A DNA stretch of 64,000 bases, taken from positions 72,245-136,244 of the forward strand of contig DASUFL010000087.1 of assembly GCA_036274595.1 (NCBI GenBank). The letters are read 5' to 3'. This DNA comes from WS-9 sp036274595 (GTDB lineage Bacteria > Eisenbacteria > RBG-16-71-46 > SZUA-252). The translations under genes were made by a program, and so were the position numbers. How positions within the stretch are numbered: position 1 is the first letter of the stretch; every line of letters begins with the position of its first letter. Shown here in pieces: positions 25,429 to 34,097 of the stretch. The notes beneath the pieces were generated by a model, which saw only the letters and a list, made by a program, of their open reading frames with translations, did no database searches and was not told where the DNA came from.

Positions 25429-25881
25429 TCAGGGCTTCGTGGCGGCCGGCTTCGCGATGAGCGTCGCCCGCGCCACCTCGACCACGTGGACGCCGTTCCG
25501 CGTCGACGCGAGCCCCTTCACCTCGACGGTGTAGGAGGGCCAGTCCTTGCACAGAACGAAGGGATCGGGCGAGCCCGCATAGCTGCCCGGAGACATCGAG
25601 CGGCCGTGCTCCTGCGTGAGGAGCCAGAGGGTGCTGTCCGCCGTGATGATCCCCATGGGAACGCCGGACGCGATGCACCGCTTCGCACAGTCCTGGTGGA
25701 GGGGACCCGAGAGTCCCCGCGCGAGCCAGCAGCTCAGATCGAGGAGCTCGCCCCGAACGACCGCGACCTTCGGGGGTTTCGACGCGGGCGGCGGACTCTG
25801 AGGGCTGGCGGGCCCTGGGATGACGGCCATGGCGAGAGCGAGGATGGTCGCGGCCATGACGGGACGGGATCTGGCTTTCAC
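25429..25881 (-). CDS. secreted cysteine-rich conserved protein
   Basis: This is a 150-residue exported protein of unknown function. The GTG start at 25881 gives a signal peptide (VKARSRPVMAATILALAMA...PASPQS); ATG 25857-25855 (residue 9) is an alternative. The mature part has VVRGELLDLSCWLARGL, HQDCAKRCIASGVPMGIIT, then TLWLLTQEHG. The pattern Cys...Cys-x3-Cys followed by 'G-x-P-x-G-I-x-T' suggests a metal- or heme-like site or disulfides. It precedes the radical-SAM gene by seven bases. The frame is open to 25962, but that start sits in the citrate synthase terminator hairpin. Confidence 0.68.
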   Translation of the reverse strand: MKARSRPVMAATILALAMAVIPGPASPQSPPPASKPPKVAVVRGELLDLSCWLARGLSGPLHQDCAKRCIASGVPMGIITADSTLWLLTQEHGRSMSPGSYAGSPDPFVLCKDWPSYTVEVKGLASTRNGVHVVEVARATLIAKPAATKP

Positions 25882-25955
25882 GGTGCACGCTCCGGGATCG
25901 GGAATCAGCGCCTGGATGTCCGGCACCGATGAGGCTACCACCCGAACACGAAGAA

Positions 25956-25983
25956 GCCGCATGGGACCAAAGTCCCATGCGGC
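25956..25983 (-). terminator. rho-independent terminator of citrate synthase gene
   Basis: A perfect 12-pair stem (GCCGCATGGGAC / GTCCCATGCGGC) with a four-base loop is followed on the minus strand by TTCTTCGTGTT. It lies 24 bases beyond the gltA stop. Confidence 0.85.
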
Positions 25984-26007
25984 CGGAGCCTGAGCGGCGC
26001 GGCGCGA

Positions 26008-27312
<1,305 letters not shown>

Positions 27313-27373
27313 CAGTCCCCTCCTCGCAGGATCGTCGATCGCGTGCCTAGAGTATAGGACTGGCGTCCGTGCG

Positions 27374-28099
27374 TCACGCGCGGAGAGGCTTCCCCGCGAT
27401 CGCGTCGCTCACGCGGCCGAAGACCTTGCGGGCGAGGGGGCGGATGGCGGGCAGGCGGTCTTGCATCTCCTCGAGGGCGCGGCGCGCGGCGGCATCGGCG
27501 TAGCCCGAGGCGATATCCTGCTCGACGAGGGCGCGGATCATGGACTCGCTCATCTCCATGTGGAACAGGAGCCCGACGTGGGCGCCGTGGCGGAACGCCT
27601 GGCAGGGGGTGAGGTCGGAGGACGCGAGCGCGACCGATCCGGGCGGTGGAGCGAACGCATCGCCGTGCCAGTGAAAGACCGTGAAGGTCGGGGGCAGGCC
27701 GGCGAAGAGCGGATCGGCGGCCCCTTCGGGCGTCAGCGTCACGGGAAGCCACCCAAGCTCCCTTTGCGCGGGACGCACGCTCGAGCCGAGCGCCGCCGCG
27801 AGGAGCTGGCTTCCGAGACAGACTCCCAAAACGGGGACATCGCTCTCGACCGCTCGGCGGATCAATTCGATTTCATCCGCAAGATGGGGATGCCGGTCCG
27901 CTTCGTAGACGCCCATGGGGCCGCCCATCACGACGAGAGCGTCATGGGGCGCGATCTCGGCGGGGACCGGCTCTCCCTCGAAGACGCGCACCGTCGTGAG
28001 CCGGGCCCCTCCTTCCGACAGGGCCTCGCCGATCAGTCCGGTCGTCTCGGGCTCGACGTGCTGGATGGCCAGCACGGACGGCCGCCGGTCCAGAGCCAT
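27374..28099 (-). CDS. class I glutamine amidotransferase family protein
   Basis: This is a 241-residue stand-alone class I glutamine amidotransferase domain (GuaA-N-like, COG0518 type). The nucleophile Cys is in PVLGVCLGSQLLA, the oxyanion strand in ALVVMGGPMGVYE, and the catalytic His and Glu lie in VGLLFHMEMSESM. FHWHGDAFAPP is the typical downstream strand. Such proteins hydrolyse glutamine or related gamma-glutamyl compounds; the true substrate is unknown. I chose ATG 28099 because GGGGAGCTTCTG precedes it; the longer frame runs into the divergent promoter and msrA. Confidence 0.88.
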   Translation of the reverse strand: MALDRRPSVLAIQHVEPETTGLIGEALSEGGARLTTVRVFEGEPVPAEIAPHDALVVMGGPMGVYEADRHPHLADEIELIRRAVESDVPVLGVCLGSQLLAAALGSSVRPAQRELGWLPVTLTPEGAADPLFAGLPPTFTVFHWHGDAFAPPPGSVALASSDLTPCQAFRHGAHVGLLFHMEMSESMIRALVEQDIASGYADAAARRALEEMQDRLPAIRPLARKVFGRVSDAIAGKPLRA

Positions 28100-28203
28100 C
28101 AGAAGCTCCCCTCCGTCACGATGCCTCCCATTGCGCGTATGCTCCTCCGAGCGGGCGATTCGGGCCCGCGCGTCCTCAGATACCACGAACCGGAGGCCGA
28201 AGC

Positions 28204-28854
28204 ATGAGATTCCTCGCCCCGTTTCTCGCCCTCTCAGTCCTGGCCGCTCCCTGCCCCGCCCGGTCCGCGCCATCCACCCCGGCCGCGAGCTCCTCGGCCA
28301 AGCCCGAAGTGAAGCACGCCACGTTCGCGGGAGGGTGCTTCTGGTGCATGGAAACCGCCTACGAGGGAAGGCCGGGAGTCGTCGCCGTGATCTCCGGATT
28401 CGCCGGCGGCAAGGAAGCGAAACCGACGTACGACGAGGTATCCGCCGGTCGAACGGGCCACATGGAATCGGTGGAGGTGGTCTACCACCCGGGCGAGATC
28501 AGCTACGAGCGCCTCCTCGAGATCTACTGGCACAACATCGATCCCACGCAGGGAGACGGACAGTTCTGCGACCGCGGCGCTCAGTACCGGTCCGCCATCT
28601 TCGTCCGCGACGATGACGAGCGCAGGCAGGCCGAGCGCTCGAAGAGCGCGATCGAGAAGGCGAAGACGCTTCACGCGCCCATCGTGACGCGCATTCTTCC
28701 GTTCACCGGCTTCTGGCCGGCCGAGGAATATCATCAGGACTACTTCCGCAAGAACCCGGACGACTATCACCGCTACCGGGAAGGGTGTGGGCGTGACCGC
28801 AGGCTCAAGGAGCTCTGGGGAGCCAAAGCGGGGGAGGACCCCGCCGTCCACTAG
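28204..28854 (+). CDS. msrA: periplasmic peptide methionine-(S)-sulfoxide reductase MsrA
   Basis: MsrA repairs oxidised methionine in proteins. The 216-residue product has a signal peptide (to about residue 21), so it acts outside the cytoplasm. It then has the active-site AGGCFWCMETAYEG with catalytic Cys45. Family segments include TGHMESVEVVYHPGEISYER, WHNIDPTQGDGQFCDRG and FWPAEEYHQDYF. The resolving cysteine is probably in the tail REGCGRD. It stands apart in a single-gene unit, diverging from the amidotransferase gene. Confidence 0.95.
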   Translation: MRFLAPFLALSVLAAPCPARSAPSTPAASSSAKPEVKHATFAGGCFWCMETAYEGRPGVVAVISGFAGGKEAKPTYDEVSAGRTGHMESVEVVYHPGEISYERLLEIYWHNIDPTQGDGQFCDRGAQYRSAIFVRDDDERRQAERSKSAIEKAKTLHAPIVTRILPFTGFWPAEEYHQDYFRKNPDDYHRYREGCGRDRRLKELWGAKAGEDPAVH

Positions 28855-28916
28855 CACGGAATCCCCGGCCAAATCGCAACTTACGCCAGACACCCCTGTC
28901 GGAACACCGATGTCAC

Positions 28917-28930
28917 AGACATTTATGTCT
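28917..28930. repeat. AT-rich palindrome upstream of PEP-CTERM gene
   Basis: AGACAT-TT-ATGTCT is a perfect inverted repeat about 150 bases before the PEP-CTERM start. It lies just beside a second, longer palindrome, in a clearly AT-rich patch. A protein-binding site is likely; the regulator is unknown. Confidence 0.4.
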
Positions 28931-28932
28931 CA

Positions 28933-28952
28933 GAGTAAATATATGTTTACTC
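28933..28952. repeat. 20-base palindrome upstream of PEP-CTERM gene
   Basis: GAGTAAATATATGTTTACTC has seven-base perfect arms (GAGTAAA / TTTACTC) around a six-base spacer, the geometry of a dimeric regulator site. It ends 124 bases before the ATG at 29077. Confidence 0.45.
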
Positions 28953-29076
28953 ATGAATAACAGGGCTGGTATACTTCTTAGTACGTCGGCGGACCAAAGA
29001 GTTAGCACAAGGTCGCCAATACACCGTCCCTTGAAATCGTAACCTGCCGACGACGTATCGTTCCCTGGAGCCTCGT

Positions 29077-29382
29077 ATGCGTATCCTCGTCCCAGCAGTC
29101 GCGTCACTCGCGTTTCTGGCTCTGTCGTACGCTCCCGAGTGCAGCGCCTCGAGCGGTCGCCCTTCACCTCGCCCTGATGGATCCAAGACGCAAGTTGTGG
29201 AGCTCCACAAAGGCGATATGTCGAAGCCGACCAACCCGACTCCGCCACCCGACCTGTCGCCATCCGATGTGACAACGACAGAAAAAGTTTCCGGTGTTCC
29301 GGAAGCTCCGGAGCCGGGCACGCTCGTGCTCGTCCTGTCCGCGGGTGCGATCGCGCTCTTCCAGCGCCGCCGGTCCGCGTAA
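29077..29382 (+). CDS. small PEP-CTERM sorting-domain protein
   Basis: This 101-residue exported protein has a signal peptide (MRILVPAVASLAFLALSYAPECSAS), a short Pro/Thr/Ser-rich middle and a classic C-terminal PEP-CTERM signal. The signal consists of PEPGTLVLVLSAGAIALF followed by QRRRSA: the Pro-Glu-Pro motif, one helix and a basic tail. PEP-CTERM proteins are processed by an exosortase in the inner membrane and usually go to the cell surface or extracellular matrix. The mature part is only about 50 residues, so it may be a structural or adhesive peptide. No exosortase is in the window. A terminator follows. Confidence 0.82.
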   Translation: MRILVPAVASLAFLALSYAPECSASSGRPSPRPDGSKTQVVELHKGDMSKPTNPTPPPDLSPSDVTTTEKVSGVPEAPEPGTLVLVLSAGAIALFQRRRSA

Positions 29383-29408
29383 GCCAAGTCGAAGCGCTGT
29401 AGCACGCT

Positions 29409-29436
29409 AGCCAGAAGGCAACTTCGCCTTCTGGCT
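29409..29436 (+). terminator. terminator of the first PEP-CTERM gene
   Basis: An eleven-pair perfect stem (AGCCAGAAGGC / GCCTTCTGGCT) with loop AACTTC is followed by TTCGCGCGTTTC. It lies 26 bases after the stop. Confidence 0.75.
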
Positions 29437-29483
29437 TTCGCGCGTTTCGGGCCGCTCCCCATTCCCCCCACCACGCTCGACCC

Positions 29484-29499
29484 TGGCACTCAAGCTGCA
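29484..29499 (+). promoter_or_regulatory. sigma-54 (-24/-12) promoter of the second PEP-CTERM gene
   Basis: TGGCACTCAAGCTGCA matches TGGCAC-N5-(T/C)TGCA with GG and GC exactly eleven bases apart. It lies 61 bases before the ATG at 29560, directly behind the terminator of the first gene. PEP-CTERM/exosortase genes are known to be linked with sigma-54 and PrsK/PrsR regulators, which supports the call. Confidence 0.6.
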
Positions 29500-29559
29500 A
29501 TAGCCGCAAACGCCTGGGGTTCCGAGCGAAGCCGAGCCCCATGGACATAAGGGGGGTCA

Positions 29560-30039
29560 ATGAAGACACCAACAAGGATGGCGTTCGTGCTGTGGGCGAT
29601 GGTCGCCGCCCTGGCCGGAGCGATGACGTGGGGAGTGGGACACGCGCGGGCCGACGACGCCGTTTCCAAGTCGTCCCAACCCTACATCGCCCCGATCGTC
29701 CCGACGTTCGAGAAGAGCGAGCATCGCGGAAGAATTGGCGTAGGTGAGGAGATTCGGGATCACGGCTCCTCGTTGCGCCAGGACCTGATCCGGAAGAGAA
29801 CGGTCGGGGACATCATCGACCGCTCGAAGGGCCGTGATGGCGGTCAGGGAGGTTGGATCGGCGGTGGCACCGGGGGTCAGCCGTCCGAGACGATCGCCGC
29901 ACCCTTCGACACGCAGCCCATCTCGCCGTCGTATCGGCCCGCGGGCGATCCGTCGCCTGCTCCGGAGCCGGACGGATTCGCCCTCGCAGGCATCGGGGTG
30001 GCAAGCATGTTCCTGTATCAGAGGCGCAGGAAGCGCTGA
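29560..30039 (+). CDS. second small PEP-CTERM sorting-domain protein
   Basis: This 159-residue exported protein has a signal peptide (FVLWAMVAALAGAMTWGVGHARA), a charged middle (RIGVGEEIRDHG, RQDLIRKRTVGDIIDRSKGR), a Gly-rich stretch (GGQGGWIGGGTGG) and a C-terminal PEP-CTERM signal (PEPDGFALAGIGVASMFLY, then QRRRKR). The cargo part is unlike that of the first PEP-CTERM protein, so the two share only the sorting signal. A sigma-54-type promoter precedes it. The function is unknown; a surface or matrix role is inferred from the signal. Confidence 0.8.
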   Translation: MKTPTRMAFVLWAMVAALAGAMTWGVGHARADDAVSKSSQPYIAPIVPTFEKSEHRGRIGVGEEIRDHGSSLRQDLIRKRTVGDIIDRSKGRDGGQGGWIGGGTGGQPSETIAAPFDTQPISPSYRPAGDPSPAPEPDGFALAGIGVASMFLYQRRRKR

Positions 30040-30116
30040 CAACCTATCGCAACCGCCAGATGGTCGCGGGCTCCTCGGCGAAGGCCGGGGAGCCCGCTGT
30101 GCTACGCTCCCTGGCC

Positions 30117-30974
30117 ATGGCCTTCGCGGATCCATCGTCGTTTCGCCTGCCGCGACTCCGGTTTCTTCCGGTCGAGCAGCTCGTGCCGCACGAGCAGCAG
30201 GACGACCGGAGGACAGGGGCGCTCACGTCCCGGCTCAAGGACTCCGGCGTCCTCAAGAATCCCCCGGTCGTGACTTCGGCCGAGGCGATCGGCGATCCCC
30301 GATACGTCGTCCTGGATGGAGCCAATCGCGTGGCCACGCTCAAGGCGGCCGGCTTTCCCCACGCGGTGGTGCAGATCGTGGACTACGACGATCCCGGCGT
30401 TCGGCTCACGACCTGGCACCACGCGCTCACCCACGATCTCGGGACGGAGATCGAGAAGGCCATCGCGTCGATCCCCGGGCTCACCCTTCGCGAGATGGAC
30501 CTGACCCATGCGCGGGCGCTCCTCGCGCGGCGCGAAGCCATCGCGTTCCTGGTCCGGGCCGGCGCGTGCGTCCTCTCCCTGCATGGCGGACAGGACCTCC
30601 ACGAGCGGAACGCGCTCCTGAACGCCGTGGTCGACCGCTACCGCTCGCGCGTGCCCTACTATCGCGTGACCCGGGACTCGCTCGAGGACGCGCGCATGCG
30701 CTACCCCGACGTGGAGTCCCTGCTCGTCTTCCCCCAGTTCCATCCCGAGGAGATCCTCGAGGTGGCGCTCAGCGGAGCCCGCCTCCCCGCAGGGATCACG
30801 CGCCACGTGATCGCGTGGCGGGCCCTCCGGGTCAACCTGCCTCTGAGCTTGATGGCGGACCCGGACCGCACGCTGGACGAGAAGAACCGGTGGCTCGAGC
30901 AGTGGATCGCGGACCGCACCGCCACGAGCTCCGTGCGCTTCTACGAAGAGAGCACGGTGCTCTTCGACGAGTGA
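30117..30974 (+). CDS. ParB/Srx-fold protein resembling free-serine kinases (SbnI/SerK)
   Basis: This 285-residue protein has an N-terminal ParB/sulfiredoxin-fold domain: FLPVEQLVPHEQQDDRR, DSGVLKNPPVV and YVVLDGANRVATLKAAG, then VVQIVDYDDPGVRL. The last pattern, with 'VLDG-x-x-R' followed by 'VDYDDPG', is the one I associate with SbnI and archaeal SerK. Those are ParB-fold kinases that phosphorylate free L-serine, rather than chromosome-partition ParB. Glu26 in the PHE motif would be the candidate catalytic residue. The next gene is a PLP serine/threonine dehydratase-like enzyme overlapping it in GTGA, as SbnI is paired with the PLP enzyme SbnA. The kinase role is inference. ATG 30117 is chosen as the start nearest the domain. 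Confidence 0.72.
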   Translation: MAFADPSSFRLPRLRFLPVEQLVPHEQQDDRRTGALTSRLKDSGVLKNPPVVTSAEAIGDPRYVVLDGANRVATLKAAGFPHAVVQIVDYDDPGVRLTTWHHALTHDLGTEIEKAIASIPGLTLREMDLTHARALLARREAIAFLVRAGACVLSLHGGQDLHERNALLNAVVDRYRSRVPYYRVTRDSLEDARMRYPDVESLLVFPQFHPEEILEVALSGARLPAGITRHVIAWRALRVNLPLSLMADPDRTLDEKNRWLEQWIADRTATSSVRFYEESTVLFDE

Positions 30975-31942
30975 CCGCGCCGCGCGTGACGCCGCTCGAC
31001 CCGCCGCGCAAGGAGGAGATCCACGCCGCGCGCGAGCGGATTCGCGGGCTGGCCGTCCGCACTCCCCTTCTCCGTCTCCCTCTCGAGGACGCCGAGATCC
31101 ACCTGAAGCTGGAGACGCTCCAGCCCATCGGCTCGTTCAAGATCCGGGGCGCGGGAAACGCGATGCGGAGCGCGCCCCGGGACCTCCTCGCCCGCGGCGT
31201 CTACACCGCGAGCGCGGGAAACATGGCGCAGGGCGTCGCGTGGTGCGCGCGGGAGATGGGAATCCGGTGCACCGCGGTCGTGCCCGACGACGCGCCGCGA
31301 GCCAAGCTCGATGCGATCGAGCGGCTGGGCGCGCGCACGCTTCTCGTCCCCTTCGCGGACTGGTGGACCGTCCTCGAAGAGCACCGCTATCCCGGTCTCG
31401 ACGGCCTCTTCGTGCATCCCGTCGCGGATCCGGCGGTGATCGCCGGCAACGGCACGATCGGCCTCGAGATCCTCGAGGATCTCCCCGACGTGGACGCGGT
31501 CCTCGTCCCGTTCGGTGGGGGCGGTCTGAGCGGCGGCATCGCATCCGCCATTCGCGCCGAGAGGCCGGGCGTGCCGGTCTACGCGTGCGAGATCGAGACG
31601 GCGGCGCCGCTCGCGGCGTCGTGGGCGTCGGGAGTCCCCAGCTCGGTCGACCGGATCCCGAGCTTCGTCGACGGGATCGGCGGGAAGAGCGTCCTGCCCG
31701 AGATGTGGGCCCTTCTCCGGAGCGTCCTCCAAGGGCCCATCGTCGTCTCGCTCGAGGAGACGGCGGCCGCGGTGCGGCTCCTCGTCGCGCGCGCCCGCGT
31801 CGTGGCCGAAGGGGCAGGCGCGGTCTCCGTGGCGGCCGCTCTCGCCGGCCGCGCCGGCCGGGGCCGCCTCGCCTGCGTGGTCTCCGGAGGGAACATCGAC
31901 CCCCAGAAGCTCGCGACGATCCTCATGGGCCGTCTCCCCTAG
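30971..31942 (+). CDS. PLP-dependent serine/threonine dehydratase-like enzyme
   Basis: This is a 323-residue fold-type II PLP enzyme of the serine/threonine dehydratase and serine racemase family. The Schiff-base lysine is Lys57 in PIGSFKIRGAGNAM. The asparagine loop is SAGNMAQGVAW, the phosphate-binding loop is PFGGGGLSGGIASA, and SGGNIDPQKLA is the C-terminal PLP-ring motif. No ACT domain is present, so it is not the allosteric biosynthetic form. It may deaminate serine or threonine, racemise serine, or act on phosphoserine made by its neighbour; the overlap of four bases with the ParB-fold gene supports a joint task. Confidence 0.9.
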   Translation: MTAPRVTPLDPPRKEEIHAARERIRGLAVRTPLLRLPLEDAEIHLKLETLQPIGSFKIRGAGNAMRSAPRDLLARGVYTASAGNMAQGVAWCAREMGIRCTAVVPDDAPRAKLDAIERLGARTLLVPFADWWTVLEEHRYPGLDGLFVHPVADPAVIAGNGTIGLEILEDLPDVDAVLVPFGGGGLSGGIASAIRAERPGVPVYACEIETAAPLAASWASGVPSSVDRIPSFVDGIGGKSVLPEMWALLRSVLQGPIVVSLEETAAAVRLLVARARVVAEGAGAVSVAAALAGRAGRGRLACVVSGGNIDPQKLATILMGRLP

Positions 31943-31988
31943 GCCTCCCCTCAGGACTCCGGATTCAAGGTTTTCGCCCCTCGTACCG

Positions 31989-32546
31989 ATGCTAACGGAT
32001 GGAACCCCGAGGTTCGGAACGGCGTTTCTCCGAATAGGCCCCATTCCCGTGCACGATCTCAATCCACAAGAGCTTCGACGTGCCATCCTCACGCATCACC
32101 TGGCTCGGCTCACCTGGGTGGCGTTCATCATCACGTTCGTCATCGCCCGGTCCATCGCGCTCCTCCGGACCGACTTCCACATCCAGGTGGGCGATACCCA
32201 CTTCCACCATCTCAACGTCGGCATCATTCTCCTGGCCGCGATGGGGGGCTACCTCCTCTTCCGGCGCCCCGGCGGCCACGAGCTTCGGTCCGCGGCCGTC
32301 CTCTACGGCGTGGCGCTCGGGCTCACCTTCGACGAGTTCGGCATGTGGCTGCACCTCGAGGACGAGTACTGGCAGCGGGCGAGCTACGACGCGGTGGGGG
32401 TGATCGGCGCGTTCCTGGGGCTCCTCGCGGCGGGACCCACGCTCCGGCGCGTGCGGCGGAAGTACTGGGCCACGGTGGCCGGTGCGGCGATCGTGGCCGT
32501 GCTCTTCGGGCTCCTCGTCCTCAAGCCCTTCTTCAGCCCGGGCTGA
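31989..32546 (+). CDS. conserved membrane protein of unknown function
   Basis: This is a 185-residue integral membrane protein with four hydrophobic helices (about residues 42-62, 77-92, 100-113 and 133-182). Its loops are rich in His and acidic residues: THHLARL, DTHFHHLNVG, DEFGMWLHLEDEYW. The spacing of His and Asp/Glu near the membrane suggests a metal or heme site, but I recognise no family. The ATG at 31989 gives a 30-residue N-terminal arm; a GTG at 32049 (VHDLNPQELRR) would be a shorter start. Confidence 0.6.
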   Translation: MLTDGTPRFGTAFLRIGPIPVHDLNPQELRRAILTHHLARLTWVAFIITFVIARSIALLRTDFHIQVGDTHFHHLNVGIILLAAMGGYLLFRRPGGHELRSAAVLYGVALGLTFDEFGMWLHLEDEYWQRASYDAVGVIGAFLGLLAAGPTLRRVRRKYWATVAGAAIVAVLFGLLVLKPFFSPG

Positions 32547-32566
32547 GCGCGCCGTGCGGGCGCGCT
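32546..32566. terminator. bidirectional terminator between convergent genes
   Basis: AGCGCGCC-GTGCG-GGCGCGCT is an eight-pair stem exactly between the stop of the plus-strand membrane protein and the stop of the minus-strand sugar dehydrogenase gene. The sequence has no strong U-run on either side. Confidence 0.5.
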
Positions 32567-34097
32567 AGCGAAGCAGCACGGTCCGGGCGCTCGAAACGAC
32601 ACCGGCGGCCCGGAGCCTGAGCCAGTAGACGCCGGACGGAGCGGGCGCTCCCCCCTCGAACCGTCCATCCCATCCGAGAGGGGTCCGGCCGGCGGGCATG
32701 ACCCCCCGGTGGAGCGTGCGCACCTTGCGTCCCTTCACGTCGAACACGTCGACGCTCGCATCGGCCGGTCCTGGCAGATCCACTTCCAGCGAGAGCTGGC
32801 CGTAGAACGGGAGACGTCCCGTGAGCCGGAGCTGCACCCGCGCGGGAGCGTCCCCAGACCCCACACCGACGACCGAATCCTCGGTGACGATCCGGAACAC
32901 CTCGCCGTCCTCATCGCAGATGTAGAGCTCACCCCGCGCATCCTCGCCGAAGCTGGTCACGCGCCCGATCGAGTAGACGCCGACTCCCCCTACGGGAGCG
33001 AGGTCCGCGGTGCGCTCCACGATGTTGGTGAGCGAGCCCTGCTGGAAGGTCCCCGACCAGATCTGCCGGGAGCAATAGTCGGCATAGAAGTAGCTGCCTT
33101 GAAGCGCGGGGATCTTGGAGCCCCGGTACACGTAGCCGCCGGTGATCGAGCACTTGCCGCCGGTGTGCGAGTATTCCGTCGCCGGAGCGATGAACGGACA
33201 GGACGGATTCGAGCACGAGCCGCACGGCGTGGTCGTGCTCGAGCCGTAGGGGAGCGTCCCTTCGAGACACCTCCACCCGAGATTCGCGCCCGCCCCGGTG
33301 CCGGCCGGGAGGAAGTCGACCTCCTCGCGCGACCCCTGCCCCACGTCGGCGATGATGAAGTCGTGCGTCTGCCGATCGAAGCTGTCGCGCCACGGATTCC
33401 GGAGCCCGAAGCACCAGATCTCGTCGAGCCCCGCGGTCGCGCCCGCGTACGGATTGCCGGGCGGAATCGTGTAGCCCGATCCGCTCACGTCGATCCGGAG
33501 GATCTTCCCGAGGAGCGAGTTCAGGTCTTGCGCGCGGTCTCCTGGATCCCCCTCGTCGCCGCCGTCTCCCATGGCGATGTAGAGGTATCCATCGGGTCCG
33601 AACCCGATCCAGCCGCCGTTGTGGTTGGCATAGGGCTGCACGATCGACAGGATCACCGTGCCATTGGGGTTGGCCACGTTGGGGTCGCCGCTCACCTGGT
33701 AGCGCACGATCTGCGTGTTGCCCGCGGCGTCGGTGTAATCGACGTAGAAGCGCCCCGTCTGCGCGTAGTCGGGGGCGAATGCGAGCCCAAGAAGGCCCTG
33801 CTCGTTGCTCGAAGAGAGGACGCCGGTCGTCAGGAACGGCGTCGGGAGCACGGCGCCGTTCCTCACGATCTTGATCCGCCCTCGCGCATCGGAGCCGCGC
33901 CGCTCCACGACGAAGACCCGCGCCGTGTCTCCGGGCGGCGCGGTGACGTAGAGCGGGGTGCTGAGACCGCTCGCGACGCGCACGGTGGTGAGCGGCGGAA
34001 CCTGGGCGCGGACCGGTCCGGCCGCGAGAACCCACGCCGCCGTTGCGGCCAGGATCAGGGCGCTCGCGGGGACGCGACCTCTCCGTGCGCCGGTCAA
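32565..34097 (-). CDS. secreted sorbosone/glucose dehydrogenase-like beta-propeller with C-terminal sorting domain
   Basis: This is a 510-residue exported protein. A signal peptide (RRGRVPASALILAATAAWVL...PVRAQ) is followed by a six-blade propeller of the PQQ-dependent aldose sugar dehydrogenase/sorbosone dehydrogenase family. Family motifs are NEQGLLGLAFAPDY, YANHNGGWIGFGPDGYLYIA, GDGGDEGDPGDRAQDL and LGKILRIDV. The last 90 residues are an Ig-like FlgD-type domain ending SARTVLLR, the sorting tail shared by other secreted proteins here. The start is TTG 34097, which overlaps the upstream TGA (TTGA) and gives a basic n-region; ATG 34145 is the alternative. PQQ use and substrate are inferred. 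Confidence 0.85.
   Translation of the reverse strand: MTGARRGRVPASALILAATAAWVLAAGPVRAQVPPLTTVRVASGLSTPLYVTAPPGDTARVFVVERRGSDARGRIKIVRNGAVLPTPFLTTGVLSSSNEQGLLGLAFAPDYAQTGRFYVDYTDAAGNTQIVRYQVSGDPNVANPNGTVILSIVQPYANHNGGWIGFGPDGYLYIAMGDGGDEGDPGDRAQDLNSLLGKILRIDVSGSGYTIPPGNPYAGATAGLDEIWCFGLRNPWRDSFDRQTHDFIIADVGQGSREEVDFLPAGTGAGANLGWRCLEGTLPYGSSTTTPCGSCSNPSCPFIAPATEYSHTGGKCSITGGYVYRGSKIPALQGSYFYADYCSRQIWSGTFQQGSLTNIVERTADLAPVGGVGVYSIGRVTSFGEDARGELYICDEDGEVFRIVTEDSVVGVGSGDAPARVQLRLTGRLPFYGQLSLEVDLPGPADASVDVFDVKGRKVRTLHRGVMPAGRTPLGWDGRFEGGAPAPSGVYWLRLRAAGVVSSARTVLLR

Noticed and set aside
25882..25962. Start of the Cys-rich secreted protein at 25962
   Set aside because: The ATG lies within the citrate synthase terminator stem, and the real signal peptide begins later.
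30117..30974. Chromosome-partition ParB
   Set aside because: No ParA neighbour, no parS-like sites, no HTH or dimerisation domain, and the motif details match the serine-kinase branch instead.
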